64,000 nt of DNA from an uncultured Pseudomonadales bacterium (GCA_937775265.1 CALKBV010000002.1:54538-118537); one strand, 5' to 3'; positions 27,815-36,609 are shown, counted from the stretch's first letter. A program made the numbers and translations. Notes: generated by a model not told the origin, from the sequence alone.

Positions 27815-28615
27815 ATGAGAAGTAATCACGTTTTACAAGCCTGGCGCGCCAAGCAACAGACTATCGGCGCATGGATGTCCATCGACTCCAGCTACACAGC
27901 AGAGGCTATGGCTCATGCGGGTTTCGATTGGCTCTGCCTAGATATGCAACATGGCATGCTGGATTATATCGACGTTAAACACATGCTGACCGCTATCTCT
28001 ACTTCTAACGCCATTCCATTTGTGCGAGTCCCCTGGAACGAACCATACGAGATTATGAAGGTGCTGGATGCAGGCGCTTATGGAGTGGTTATTCCGCTCG
28101 TTAACAATCGCGAGGAAGCAGAGCGAGCCGTGGCGGCCTGCAGATATCCACCGGACGGTATACGCTCTTACGGCCCCAATCGTGTCACATTTTATGCCGG
28201 TAAAGGTTATGCCCGGGCCGCCAATACTGAGATTGCGTGCATCGTAATGATTGAAACCGCCGAAGCACTAGAGAACCTGGATGACATCATGTCAACGCCG
28301 GGCGTTGATGCGGTCTATATTGGACCGAGCGATCTGGCCTACGCCCTGGGCCTGCATCCTGGCGGTGACAACAACGATCCCAAGCATGTCGCAACCGTCA
28401 CCCACATTTTTGAAACCGCAAAGAAGCACGGCATCGCTGCAGGAATTCAGACAGGCTCCCTGGAATATACAAAGCGCTACCTGGACCAGGGATTCCATAT
28501 GGTTACCCTCGGATCTGACAGGGCCTTTATGGAACGACTCGCGAGACAGGAACTGCAGGCAGCAAGGGAAGGAACCGGGGCTGAGAAGATCGAGTCGGAC
28601 GGGAATTTTTATTAA
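27815..28615 (+). CDS. HpcH/HpaI-family aldolase
   Basis: A 266-residue class II pyruvate aldolase of the HpcH/HpaI/citrate-lyase-beta fold. Signature elements are WLCLDMQHGMLDY with the catalytic His, PFVRVPWNEPYEIMKVLDAG with the conserved Arg, IVMIETAEALEN with a metal-binding Glu, and YIGPSDLAYALG with the second acidic ligand. It would cleave a 2-keto-3-deoxy acid to pyruvate and an aldehyde. Closest subfamilies are 2-keto-3-deoxy-L-rhamnonate and 2,4-dihydroxyhept-2-enedioate aldolase. It probably shares a transcript with the upstream dioxygenase. Confidence 0.92.
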   Translation: MRSNHVLQAWRAKQQTIGAWMSIDSSYTAEAMAHAGFDWLCLDMQHGMLDYIDVKHMLTAISTSNAIPFVRVPWNEPYEIMKVLDAGAYGVVIPLVNNREEAERAVAACRYPPDGIRSYGPNRVTFYAGKGYARAANTEIACIVMIETAEALENLDDIMSTPGVDAVYIGPSDLAYALGLHPGGDNNDPKHVATVTHIFETAKKHGIAAGIQTGSLEYTKRYLDQGFHMVTLGSDRAFMERLARQELQAAREGTGAEKIESDGNFY

Positions 28616-28855
28616 CGGTCGTCCACCGGCCTTGGTATCCCGCTTACCTGATTAGGGCCCAAACGGGCATTATAAAGTAAGGCTGACAGCCCCTCCTCTT
28701 CGTTCTCCACCCACTCGTCACCTCAACTGACGTATGCAGCGTAGCATCCAAAAAAACTTGAGCTTCGCGAGCAGGAGGTTTCTCCACTACGGTCGAAACG
28801 ACGGGGGCGGGGTGATTGAAACAACGCGGGCTTTTTTATTCTGGCGCGGGTCCGA

Positions 28856-29038
28856 CTACTTTTTCTTCTTGGGGTTTTTACGTTTACGGCGCTGATTACG
28901 AGCATCTTTAAACTTGTCTTTGCTCGCCGCCTTGAATGCACCCTGGACTTTTTTTAGCTTGGCTTCTTTTCTAGCAAGCACATGAGGGTTGCTGGCCTCA
29001 GAAAAAGAAATCACTTCACCGGCTTTTTCATCTGTCAT
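28856..29038 (-). CDS. small basic protein, unrecognised
   Basis: A 60-residue protein with a short acidic/neutral N-terminal part (MTDEKAGEVISFSEASNP) and a strongly basic C-terminal half ending in RRKRKNPKKKK. No domain is recognised with certainty. The composition suggests nucleic-acid or ribosome association. I chose the ATG at 29038; a TTG three codons upstream is possible. The gene is bounded by a 240-base gap on its 3' side and by a direct repeat just upstream of its start. It is short and the evidence that it is translated is only its coherent composition. Confidence 0.55.
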   Translation of the reverse strand: MTDEKAGEVISFSEASNPHVLARKEAKLKKVQGAFKAASKDKFKDARNQRRKRKNPKKKK

Positions 29039-29044
29039 TTTTTG

Positions 29045-29109
29045 CAATCCATAATCATTTTAGGACAAATTTTTATCATCTTTTACAATCCATAATCATT
29101 TTAGGACAA
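29045..29109. repeat. two 24-bp direct repeats
   Basis: The 24 bases at 29045-29068, beginning CAATCCATAATC and ending TTTTAGGACAA, recur exactly at 29086-29109, 41 bases further on. This is one and a half copies of a 41-bp tandem duplication. It lies between the small basic gene on the minus strand and the desaturase gene on the plus strand, where it may duplicate a promoter or regulatory site. Confidence 0.85.
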
Positions 29110-29201
29110 GTTTTTAGAACCCTGCTTTGAGTCGTGTCTAGCCGCTAGAAATCTAACAACCCTATGCTACACTTCGCTCGAATTTACCGGGCATTAACAC
29201 A

Positions 29202-30026
29202 GTGTTTAGATATCGCGCAGACCGACTTCCAATCTTTCTTATTTTGTCACTGACGTTGTTAGACTTTCTAGTCTATTTCACGGCAGACAATATTTGGCTA
29301 CTGCTGTCTTATTTTATTCTAACAATTATCCCTAAAGGGTGTATCTGCGCCTGGAACCATCATCACCAACACACCAAGACATTCCATTGGACACCGCTTA
29401 ACAGAATTTTAGAACTCAGCTACGGACTGCACACCGGCGTGACAACGAATCAATGGTTACTGCATCACGTCTTTGGTCACCATCATAACTACCTTGACCA
29501 GGGCATCGATGAAAGTCGGTGGCAAAGAGCCGATGGAACAAAAATGAGCGAACTGGAATATACCTTCGCAGTTGCAGCGACAGCCTACCCACGAGCCTGG
29601 AAAGTAGGGAAAAAACACCCAAGGCATTTACGCACGCATTTAATCTACACAGCGTTGACGCTCACCATTGCAATATTGTTAGTCGCTGCTAACCCGATTC
29701 AGGGCTTTATGGTTTTCGCCCTTCCGATGTTTACCGGACTGCTGATCACCGCGTGGGCTACCTACGATCATCATGCGGGCTTGGACTCGAAGGACGAGTT
29801 CAGCGCCTCTTACAACACAATGAACTCGGTCTACAATTTTGTCACAGGCAACCTTGGTTACCACACGGCGCATCATCACAAACAAGGTGTTCACTGGTCC
29901 GAGCTTCCGGCGCTACACAAGAAAATAGAACACCTGATACCAGCAGACCTTTTCCGATCTTCCATGTGGGATCTGCTTAGCTACGTGCCAGGCCTTCGCG
30001 GATTTATCAGAATAAACCCAACCTAG
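29202..30026 (+). CDS. fatty acid desaturase-type membrane di-iron protein
   Basis: A 274-residue integral membrane protein with the three histidine clusters of the desaturase/hydroxylase superfamily: HHHQHTK near residue 52, HHVFGHHHNY near residue 88, and HTAHHHKQGVHW near residue 222. Hydrophobic segments at about residues 8-45 and 150-185 are membrane helices. It would introduce a double bond or hydroxyl group into a lipid acyl chain using O2. The exact substrate is unknown. The start appears to be GTG at 29202; no strong ribosome-binding site is visible, so a later start is possible. Confidence 0.85.
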   Translation: MFRYRADRLPIFLILSLTLLDFLVYFTADNIWLLLSYFILTIIPKGCICAWNHHHQHTKTFHWTPLNRILELSYGLHTGVTTNQWLLHHVFGHHHNYLDQGIDESRWQRADGTKMSELEYTFAVAATAYPRAWKVGKKHPRHLRTHLIYTALTLTIAILLVAANPIQGFMVFALPMFTGLLITAWATYDHHAGLDSKDEFSASYNTMNSVYNFVTGNLGYHTAHHHKQGVHWSELPALHKKIEHLIPADLFRSSMWDLLSYVPGLRGFIRINPT

Positions 30027-30037
30027 CTGGCCGCCCT

Positions 30038-30229
30038 TCAGGTTTCAGCAAAGACACTGATTTCAGGCTGACCTTCCTGCACTGCCAACACGCACACCAT
30101 CATAGGACAACAGCAAACCTGGCAATCCTCGATATACTCCTGGTCTGCTGAAGGGTCTACCACCAGTTCGATCATTTCACCGCAATGTGGACAATAGGTC
30201 TTGTGAGTATCAAGGTACATGCCAGTCAT
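30038..30229 (-). CDS. CPXCG-motif cysteine-rich zinc-ribbon protein
   Basis: A 63-residue protein with YCPHCGEMIELVVDPSAD followed by EYIEDCQVCCCPM, the hallmark of the small CPXCG family. Two CxxC pairs suggest a structural zinc. Family members are widespread in gammaproteobacteria and have no known function. Converges with the desaturase gene and is divergent from the thioesterase gene. ATG at 30229 or, three codons later, at 30220. Confidence 0.88.
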   Translation of the reverse strand: MTGMYLDTHKTYCPHCGEMIELVVDPSADQEYIEDCQVCCCPMMVCVLAVQEGQPEISVFAET

Positions 30230-30279
30230 TATACCGGCGTATCAGTAAACACAACCTATAGGGCCAATGGAGCAAGTCA

Positions 30280-30684
30280 ATGAGCCAATTACGATCTGAT
30301 GCTAACCACTGCTTCGTCTGTGGGCCCGGCAATCCAATCGGACTGAAACTGGATTTCAGGCTTGAGGATGACATTTGCCACAGCGAATTTACACCGGGCG
30401 CGGATCATTGCGGCTACGACAGCGTGACACATGGCGGCATCGTGTTTAGTGCTCTCGATGATGTAATGGCGAACTGGCTCTTCCTTAAAGGCTTCAAGGC
30501 ATTCACTGCCAAATGCGATATCCGATATCGAGACGCGCTCCCGATTGGCACCAAAGTCCGCCTTGAAGGGCACTGCATGAAACAAAAAGCGCGATTAACA
30601 CAGATGAAAGGCTTGATGATTCGGAACGACACTAACGAGGTCGTCGCCGAGACCGAAGCCGCTTTTATGATGATTCCTGATTAG
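30280..30684 (+). CDS. PaaI-type hotdog-fold thioesterase
   Basis: A 134-residue hotdog protein. HCFVCGPGNPIGLKLDF at the N-terminus is the Cys-x2-Cys variant found in one branch of PaaI-like acyl-CoA thioesterases. The active-site segment THGGIVFSALDDVMAN with the catalytic acid/His follows near residue 51. It would hydrolyse an acyl- or aryl-CoA. It overlaps the 3' end of the lytic transglycosylase gene by four bases on the opposite strand. Confidence 0.9.
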   Translation: MSQLRSDANHCFVCGPGNPIGLKLDFRLEDDICHSEFTPGADHCGYDSVTHGGIVFSALDDVMANWLFLKGFKAFTAKCDIRYRDALPIGTKVRLEGHCMKQKARLTQMKGLMIRNDTNEVVAETEAAFMMIPD

Positions 30685-31742
30685 TCGGGCGTAGCAATTG
30701 CCTCGGACATCAACCCCACTGACACAGCATATTTATTAGCGCAGTTGTAATTCAGGATTGCACGATAGTTCCCCCCGACAAGATATCCCGAATTTGCACC
30801 TGCTTCAGGCGATACCAGAGCATAAGGTTGGTCAACTAACTGAACGCCAGGCACTACACCCAGGTCCTTCCAGTTGGAAATCGACATTTTACGAGAATGG
30901 TGCTTAAGCGCCCGACAGCTCGGGTCAATATTCAGCGGCTTCAAACTGACAAAATCCAACGTGTTAAACGACGCAGGGCCGCCCCAGCCTGCCCCCCTTT
31001 TCCAGCCAGCCTTATTCAGGTAGTTCGCGATTGAGGCAAAGACATCCGCCTTATTGGACCAGATGTCCTTTCGACCGTCTCCGTCGTGATCGACCGCAAA
31101 CCGCAGGAAACTGCTGGGCATGAACTGGCTTTGCCCCATTGCGCCAGCCCAGGCGCCTACAAATGCCTCAGGCGCAACATGTTGCTCATCAAGAATCTGC
31201 AGTGCCTTGAGGAGTTCTGCGGTAAAAAACGCAGCCCTGCGCTGATCATGCCCCAGGGTGGCGAGAGACCGAATGATGCTGTATTTCCCCTGATAGCGCC
31301 CAAAACTTGTCTCTAAACCCCAAAAGGCAACGATGTACTCCGGATCCACACCGTATAAGCCAGCTACCTCATCAAGCAATGGCTGATGCAACTTAAACAA
31401 CTTGCGACCTTCCTGTTTCCTGAAGTTCGTCACTCGCGCGGTAAGATATTCGTCAAAGGTCTGCACAAATTCAGGCTGTTTGCGATCGTAGCCTATGACC
31501 CGTTCGTCCCGCGTCAGCCCCCTGAATGCGGCATCTACTGTTTCTGACGCTATCCCGTTGCCGATCGCTGCCGATCGCACTTTCACCAGGTAATCATCAA
31601 AACTCTCAGCTCCATCTGCAGTTCTATCTGCAACTCCATTTGTAGCCCAGCCCTGGCTAATTATTATTGCCACAACCGCTGCTAACGAAACACAAAATAC
31701 GCGCGCGAGGCGATGCTGCATCAAACCCATGATAGACTTCAT
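30681..31742 (-). CDS. lytic murein transglycosylase (MltB-like)
   Basis: A 353-residue periplasmic peptidoglycan lyase of the SLT_2/MltB family. The N-terminus has a signal peptide (VFCVSLAAVVAIIISQG) with no lipobox Cys, so the protein is soluble rather than a lipoprotein. The catalytic Glu is in FWGLETSFGRYQGKYS (about residue 148). Also seen are GAWAGAMGQSQFMPSSFL and a C-terminal VGGNYRAILNYN peptidoglycan-binding-like stretch. It is divergent from the RDD gene, with only 18 bases between the start codons, so each promoter must lie within the neighbouring gene's 5' end. Confidence 0.9.
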   Translation of the reverse strand: MKSIMGLMQHRLARVFCVSLAAVVAIIISQGWATNGVADRTADGAESFDDYLVKVRSAAIGNGIASETVDAAFRGLTRDERVIGYDRKQPEFVQTFDEYLTARVTNFRKQEGRKLFKLHQPLLDEVAGLYGVDPEYIVAFWGLETSFGRYQGKYSIIRSLATLGHDQRRAAFFTAELLKALQILDEQHVAPEAFVGAWAGAMGQSQFMPSSFLRFAVDHDGDGRKDIWSNKADVFASIANYLNKAGWKRGAGWGGPASFNTLDFVSLKPLNIDPSCRALKHHSRKMSISNWKDLGVVPGVQLVDQPYALVSPEAGANSGYLVGGNYRAILNYNCANKYAVSVGLMSEAIATPD

Positions 31743-31760
31743 TTTTTTTCTTCCTCACTC

Positions 31761-32213
31761 ATGCCAATTGCCCCAAACACACCGGCCAGCCTGTGGCGAA
31801 GACTGGCGGCCATTCTCTACGACGCATTCCTGGTGGTCGCCCTCTGGTTCGTCACAACGACGCTTATAGTCGCGTTCCTTAATGACGGCAAAATAATAGC
31901 AGGACCTTCTTTCCAACTATTCCTTTACCTGGAAGCTGGCGCTTTTTACGCCTACTTTTGGCACATCAGGGGACAGACGCTTGGCATGCAGGTCTGGAAA
32001 ATCCGCACCATCAACGATACAGGACAAATATTAACGCTGGGTGAATGTGCAGTGAGATTTTTCTTCGCTACTTTCTCGACGATGTTCCTTGGGCTCGGGT
32101 TTATCTGGATCTTATTTGATCGAGAAAAACTAGCCTGGCACGACCGCGCTTCAGGAACCCGCGTCATATTTCTGGGGGACGATCCCTACAATAAAACCTC
32201 CAACAAAGACTAA
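31761..32213 (+). CDS. RDD-family membrane protein
   Basis: A 150-residue inner-membrane protein with three predicted helices. The RDD signature residues are visible as LWRRLAAILYDAFLV near the N-terminus and in TLGMQVWKIRTIN. The C-terminal FDREKLAWHDRASGTRVI is also typical. Function of the family is poorly defined, possibly ion or solute transport. ATG 31761 is preferred to upstream in-frame starts. In pseudomonads an RDD gene commonly sits next to lptG-lptF, but here it converges directly on lptF. Confidence 0.88.
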   Translation: MPIAPNTPASLWRRLAAILYDAFLVVALWFVTTTLIVAFLNDGKIIAGPSFQLFLYLEAGAFYAYFWHIRGQTLGMQVWKIRTINDTGQILTLGECAVRFFFATFSTMFLGLGFIWILFDREKLAWHDRASGTRVIFLGDDPYNKTSNKD

Positions 32214-32218
32214 CACCA

Positions 32219-33325
32219 CTAACGGAACAGCATCGACGGTAGCTTATTAAGCTTCTCGGCCATCCATTCAAGCCTGTACATTAAAAACGTCGTGCCAAGG
32301 GCTATACCATGAACCCACCAGAGACCCAGATTCAGCGGTAAGCCCCCCTTCTCCAGCGCAGTCCGCGCGCCTGACAAGGCAAGGATATAGACGAAGCAGA
32401 GAATCATCGCCGGGACCAGACGCGTAAAACGTCCCTGCCGCGGATTTACCCGGGCAAGCGGTATAGCCAGCAGGGCGATGACGGGAATCAATAGAACAAC
32501 TCCTAAGCGCCAATGAAGCTCCGACACAGCATTGGCATCTGTTGCACTAAACAATTCTGATGTTGGTATCGCTGTGCGGCGTTTTTCGCCCTGAATGAAC
32601 GCACCACTCACTACCAGCTGACCATATTCTTCGTATTCGATGGACTGGTAATTCTTTTCTCCGGGTTTACCTTGATATCGCCGACCGTTGTTCAACACCA
32701 GAAACCGCCGTCCTTCGCCATCGACCTGAGTCTTGCCACTGTCAGCGATGACCGTCACCGCTTCTCTGGGCCCATTGCCGGCCGCCTCTTTGTAGTCGTT
32801 AATAAATACTCGCGCCAATTCTCCTTCGTCCGATATGCCTTCCGTATAGGTTACCCGTTTGCCTGAAGCCAGCGTCTGGAAGCGACCCGGAATAAGCGTG
32901 TCGAATTCCGTGAGGTTATTCTGGTCACCAAGGAGTGTTTCGACCCTTTGCTCACCCATGGGTTTAAGCCACAAAGAGATCATCGCCGTCATAATCATGA
33001 CGGCCAGAGCCGTTAGCAGGGTCATCTGAATCAGCCGCCAGGTACTCATTCCACAAGCCTGGAGAACAATCATTTCGCTGTCGACATGCATCCGGCCATG
33101 CACCAGCATAATAGACAGGAAGTAGCTGACCGGAATGATGAGCTCAAGAAAACCCGGCAGTCTATAGGCCATGACAGCAAACAGAACTTCGCGGGACATT
33201 AGACCAGCGGCAGCATTCTCTAAATAACCACTGAATCGCCAACCCATAGAAATAACCAACACAATGCCCGCAACAGCAAACATCGTGATAAATATTTCAC
33301 GGGCAAAATAGCGGAAAAGAATCAC
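32219..33325 (-). CDS. lptF: LPS export ABC transporter permease LptF
   Basis: A 368-residue permease of the LptB2FG complex, which extracts lipopolysaccharide from the inner membrane and passes it to LptC/LptA. It has the family pattern: N-terminal helices beginning LFRYFAREIF, the coupling-helix region LVHGRMHVDSEMIVLQACGMS, a large periplasmic beta-jellyroll domain (about residues 130-265), and three C-terminal helices. Its position divergent to pepA is typical of LptF. The start appears to be GTG at 33325. The usual downstream partner lptG is absent: the gene ends five bases from the convergent RDD gene. Confidence 0.92.
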   Translation of the reverse strand: MILFRYFAREIFITMFAVAGIVLVISMGWRFSGYLENAAAGLMSREVLFAVMAYRLPGFLELIIPVSYFLSIMLVHGRMHVDSEMIVLQACGMSTWRLIQMTLLTALAVMIMTAMISLWLKPMGEQRVETLLGDQNNLTEFDTLIPGRFQTLASGKRVTYTEGISDEGELARVFINDYKEAAGNGPREAVTVIADSGKTQVDGEGRRFLVLNNGRRYQGKPGEKNYQSIEYEEYGQLVVSGAFIQGEKRRTAIPTSELFSATDANAVSELHWRLGVVLLIPVIALLAIPLARVNPRQGRFTRLVPAMILCFVYILALSGARTALEKGGLPLNLGLWWVHGIALGTTFLMYRLEWMAEKLNKLPSMLFR

Positions 33326-33398
33326 TTTAAGTGACCGGACATTCCATAACCGTTATATTAATGCAGTAGTTCACACGAGAAAATCCTCAGGAGTCACT

Positions 33399-34892
33399 AT
33401 GAAGTATGGCACACGCACGGGTAATCCTGCGAAAGCCAGAACCCAATGCGCCATCGTTGGCGTATACGAAAACGGCCAGTTATCACCTTCGGCCAGGGTT
33501 TTGGATAAAGCAAGCAAAGGCTATCTGAGAAAAATTCTGAAACGTAATGACATCAGCGGTAAAACCAATCAGACACTGCTACTCCATGATGTGCCGAATG
33601 TCGGCGCCACACGAGTGCTTCTGGTAGGGCTCGGCAACGAAAAATCCATGAGCAGCGCGAAGTATGCGGACATAGCAAGAACTGTCATCGGCAAGATGAA
33701 GGCGACCTCATTTCGAACCAACTTATGCTGCCTGCTTGAAGTGGATGTCCCTGGCCGAAGCATTGAATGGAAAACACAAAAAATTGTCGAATCCTTCGAG
33801 GCCGGGCTTTATTCATTTACAGAGATGAAGGGTAAGCCACCAGTAAACACGGTTTCCATCGAGTCGGTGGATCTGCTCCTCGACGACAAATCCGAACTTG
33901 AAACAGTCCTAAGCGCAATCGCAGTGGGTAACGCGCTGACCGCGGGTATCAGCTCAGCGAAGACTCTGGGCAATCTTCCCGGAAACATCTGTACTCCTAC
34001 CTATCTGGCGAATCAGGCAAAGCAACTTGCCAAAGATTATTCATCGATCACAACGAAAGTTATCGAAGAAAAAGAGATAGAGAAGCTGGGTATGGGCGCA
34101 TTCATGTCTGTTACCCGAGGCAGCGTGCAGCCCGGCAAGCTGATTGTCATTACCTATAAGGGTGGCAAGGCAAAAGAAGCACCCCATGTGCTGGTTGGTA
34201 AGGGCATTACATTCGACACAGGTGGTATTTCACTGAAACCAGGCGGCGGTATGCACGAGATGATCTGGGATATGTGCGGCGCAGCCAGCGTGTTTGGGAC
34301 GATGGTCGCGATCGCTGAACAGGGACTGGCAATGAATGTTATTGGCGTCATCGCTGCAGCAGAGAATATGCCGTCAGGAGATGCTTCGAGACCAGGTGAC
34401 ATCGTAAAAACAATGTCCGGACAAACAGTAGAAATCCTGAACACTGACGCCGAAGGTCGGCTTGTCCTGTGCGACGCACTGACCTACATAGACCAGTTCA
34501 ATCCCAAGACCGTCATTGATGTCGCAACGCTGACTGGCGCCTGTGTAATTGCCCTCGGCAGCCATGCTTCAGCAATGTATGCCAATGATGAAGGTGTCGC
34601 GGCAGATCTCACCAAGGCCGGCGAAGACTCACTCGACCGGGTGTGGCGAATGCCGCTATGGGAGGACTACCAGGCGCAGATCAACAGCGCATTTGCTGAC
34701 ATGGCGAATATTGGTGGCCGCGAGGCCGGAAGTATTACCGCGGCCTGTTTCCTTGCCCGCTTTACCAAAAAGTATCGCTGGGCGCATCTTGACGTCGCAG
34801 GATCAGCATTCAAGGGGTCCGGCCCGTTAAAAGGCTCAACCGGCAGACCTGTCAGTTTGCTGTTTGAATACCTGAACAACCTTGCTGCCTGA
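33399..34892 (+). CDS. pepA: leucyl aminopeptidase
   Basis: Cytosolic M17 metalloaminopeptidase of 497 residues, also known as the XerA DNA-binding accessory factor in some bacteria. The family signature NTDAEGRLVLCDAL is at about residue 348, with upstream metal ligands in LVGKGITFDTGGISLKPG. The N-terminal domain is the macro-like domain seen in PepA. The ATG follows a strong CAGGAG site. It is divergent from lptF and lies upstream of holC, the classical gammaproteobacterial order. Confidence 0.96.
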   Translation: MKYGTRTGNPAKARTQCAIVGVYENGQLSPSARVLDKASKGYLRKILKRNDISGKTNQTLLLHDVPNVGATRVLLVGLGNEKSMSSAKYADIARTVIGKMKATSFRTNLCCLLEVDVPGRSIEWKTQKIVESFEAGLYSFTEMKGKPPVNTVSIESVDLLLDDKSELETVLSAIAVGNALTAGISSAKTLGNLPGNICTPTYLANQAKQLAKDYSSITTKVIEEKEIEKLGMGAFMSVTRGSVQPGKLIVITYKGGKAKEAPHVLVGKGITFDTGGISLKPGGGMHEMIWDMCGAASVFGTMVAIAEQGLAMNVIGVIAAAENMPSGDASRPGDIVKTMSGQTVEILNTDAEGRLVLCDALTYIDQFNPKTVIDVATLTGACVIALGSHASAMYANDEGVAADLTKAGEDSLDRVWRMPLWEDYQAQINSAFADMANIGGREAGSITAACFLARFTKKYRWAHLDVAGSAFKGSGPLKGSTGRPVSLLFEYLNNLAA

Positions 34893-34924
34893 ACCCGACA
34901 CGCAGAAACCAGGAAAGGCGACTT

Positions 34925-35335
34925 TTGACCAGAATCGATTTTTACCAGACATCAGGCGACGAACACGCTTTTGCTTGCCGCCTGATTGACATGGTTTACA
35001 GGAAGGGCCGCCAAATTTATGTGCACACTTCGACTGAAGAACAGGCCAAGACCCTGAACGAGCAACTGTGGACCTTTAAGGAAGATAGCTTCGTGCCGCA
35101 TTCGCTGCATTCTGAGGCAATGGACGTTCCCATCAAGATTGGCTTCGATCATGAGCCTGAAGAACACCAGGATGTGCTGATCAACCTTTCCGGGCAAATC
35201 CCGCATTTCTTTTCCAGGTTCGACCGGGTTGCAGAGATCGTCCCCGTCGACCAAAATAGTCGCAAATCCGCCCGTGAGAACTACGCCTATTACAAAGAAC
35301 GCGGGTATGTACTGAACTACCACGAAATTAGCTGA
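34925..35335 (+). CDS. holC: DNA polymerase III subunit chi
   Basis: A 136-residue subunit of the clamp-loader complex that links the holoenzyme to SSB through the psi-chi pair. TRIDFYQTSGDE at the N-terminus, RKGRQIYVHTSTEEQAKTL, LWTFKEDSFVPHSL and FFSRFDRVAEIV are characteristic. The likely start is TTG at 34925, where homology begins and AGGAAAGG lies upstream. It is placed between pepA and valS, as in many gammaproteobacteria. Confidence 0.94.
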   Translation: MTRIDFYQTSGDEHAFACRLIDMVYRKGRQIYVHTSTEEQAKTLNEQLWTFKEDSFVPHSLHSEAMDVPIKIGFDHEPEEHQDVLINLSGQIPHFFSRFDRVAEIVPVDQNSRKSARENYAYYKERGYVLNYHEIS

Positions 35336-35362
35336 CACAGGAAAAAAGGCCGCCTGCGATAT

Positions 35363-35716
35363 ATGGACAACGACGAAAACAAACCTGGCGTTACCCAGAT
35401 TCCATTGATTCCCGACCTGGCGTTAGACCCATCGCGGCCGCTTAAACCATCAGGCAAGCGTCCGCGGTCATCTCAAAGTCCATCCAAAAAGACCGGCCCG
35501 TACCCTCCCGGATATGATCCGGATACAGTAGATCTATTCCAAGACATTGTTGACCCGGTTGGGTTCGCGAATGAGAATGCCCCGGACGCTCAGATACCAG
35601 ATGTCGCGCAGAAAGCCGGCAACCCAACAACCAAGCTTGACGAGAACCTTCGAGCAGAACTCAGTGATGAACTAAGCACAATTCTGGAACACCTGAAAGA
35701 CCACCCCGAGAGCTGA
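35363..35716 (+). CDS. hypothetical protein between holC and purU
   Basis: A 117-residue hydrophilic protein that I do not recognise. The N-terminal half is rich in Pro, Ser and Lys (for example PSRPLKPSGKRPRSSQSPSK) and is probably disordered. The C-terminal end (TKLDENLRAELSDELSTILE) is predicted helical and acidic. Proteins of similar size and composition often occur beside holC in gammaproteobacteria. It is co-directional with holC (27-base gap) and ends two bases before purU, so it belongs to the same transcript. Confidence 0.75.
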   Translation: MDNDENKPGVTQIPLIPDLALDPSRPLKPSGKRPRSSQSPSKKTGPYPPGYDPDTVDLFQDIVDPVGFANENAPDAQIPDVAQKAGNPTTKLDENLRAELSDELSTILEHLKDHPES

Positions 35717-35718
35717 AC

Positions 35719-36558
35719 ATGGACTACATCATCACCCTTTCCTGCCCAGACAAAGCCGGCCTGGTACTGGCCGTATCGAGCTGGCTGGTGGCCAATTCAT
35801 GTAACATCCTGGACAGCGATCAGTTTCAAGACGGGTCCAACAATACATTTTTCATGAGGGTTCACTTCGAGGGAGAAGCAACCCTCAAAGCGCTCGAGCA
35901 TTCCTTCGAACCCGTCGCTGCCGGAAAGCAGATGAGCTGGCAAATCTGGCCATGCTCACAGAAACCCAAAGTCCTTATCATGGTTTCAAAACAGGAGCAC
36001 TGCCTGACTGACTTATTGTTTCGTGAGAAAAATGGTGAGCTCCCGATAGAAATCGCCCTCGTGGCCTCCAATCACCTTGAAGCCAAACCAATCGCCGTTG
36101 CGCAAAACATAGACTTCAGGCACCTTCCGATCGACCCTGACTCAAAAGCCGCGCAAGAGAAGTTACTACTCGAAGAGATTCAGCGCAGGGGAATCAATGT
36201 CGTTGTGCTCGCTCGATATATGCAGATATTGTCACCTGAGTTCTGCCATGCGATGGCAGGCAAGATCATCAACATTCATCATTCCTTTCTGCCTGGATTC
36301 AAGGGCGCAAAACCTTACCACCAGGCGTTCGAACATGGCGTCAAGCTCATCGGCGCTACCGCCCACTATGTCACCGCCGAGCTGGACGAAGGTCCTATCA
36401 TCGAACAAGGCATCGAACGGGTGGGACATCGAAGCACTGTCGCTGATCTGGTTAACGTTGGCAGAGATATCGAAAGAATCGTCCTCTCCAAAGCAGTCAA
36501 ATATCATGCGGAGCATCGTGTACTGCTGAACGGCCATCGGACAGTGGTATTTCAATAA
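35719..36558 (+). CDS. purU: formyltetrahydrofolate deformylase
   Basis: A 279-residue enzyme that hydrolyses 10-formyl-THF to THF and formate, supplying formate to PurT and balancing the C1 pool. Residues 1-80 form an ACT regulatory domain (ITLSCPDKAGLVLAVSSWL). The C-terminal formyltransferase fold carries the catalytic Asn-His-Asp set: IINIHHSFLPGFKGAKPYHQ near residue 187 and TAELDEGPIIEQ near residue 220. Its start is two bases after the upstream hypothetical gene. A second purine-related gene (the PurM fusion) occurs 10 kb away. Confidence 0.95.
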   Translation: MDYIITLSCPDKAGLVLAVSSWLVANSCNILDSDQFQDGSNNTFFMRVHFEGEATLKALEHSFEPVAAGKQMSWQIWPCSQKPKVLIMVSKQEHCLTDLLFREKNGELPIEIALVASNHLEAKPIAVAQNIDFRHLPIDPDSKAAQEKLLLEEIQRRGINVVVLARYMQILSPEFCHAMAGKIINIHHSFLPGFKGAKPYHQAFEHGVKLIGATAHYVTAELDEGPIIEQGIERVGHRSTVADLVNVGRDIERIVLSKAVKYHAEHRVLLNGHRTVVFQ

Positions 36559-36603
36559 CACCAACGCCTTCCAGACAGGACTCCAAAAAACTCACACCCC
36601 GTG

Positions 36604-36609
36604 TATAAT
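36604..36609 (+). promoter_or_regulatory. -10 element of the valS promoter
   Basis: A perfect TATAAT lies 82 bases before the valS start in the gap after purU. No good -35 hexamer is found 16-18 bases upstream (CTCCAA at 36581). The position suits a promoter with a leader of about 75 bases. Confidence 0.5.

Noticed and set aside
28620..28855. Possible intrinsic terminators or a small gene in this gap
   Set aside because: T-runs exist (near 28827) but no adjacent stable stem was found, and the Arg-rich minus-strand frame has no coherent features.
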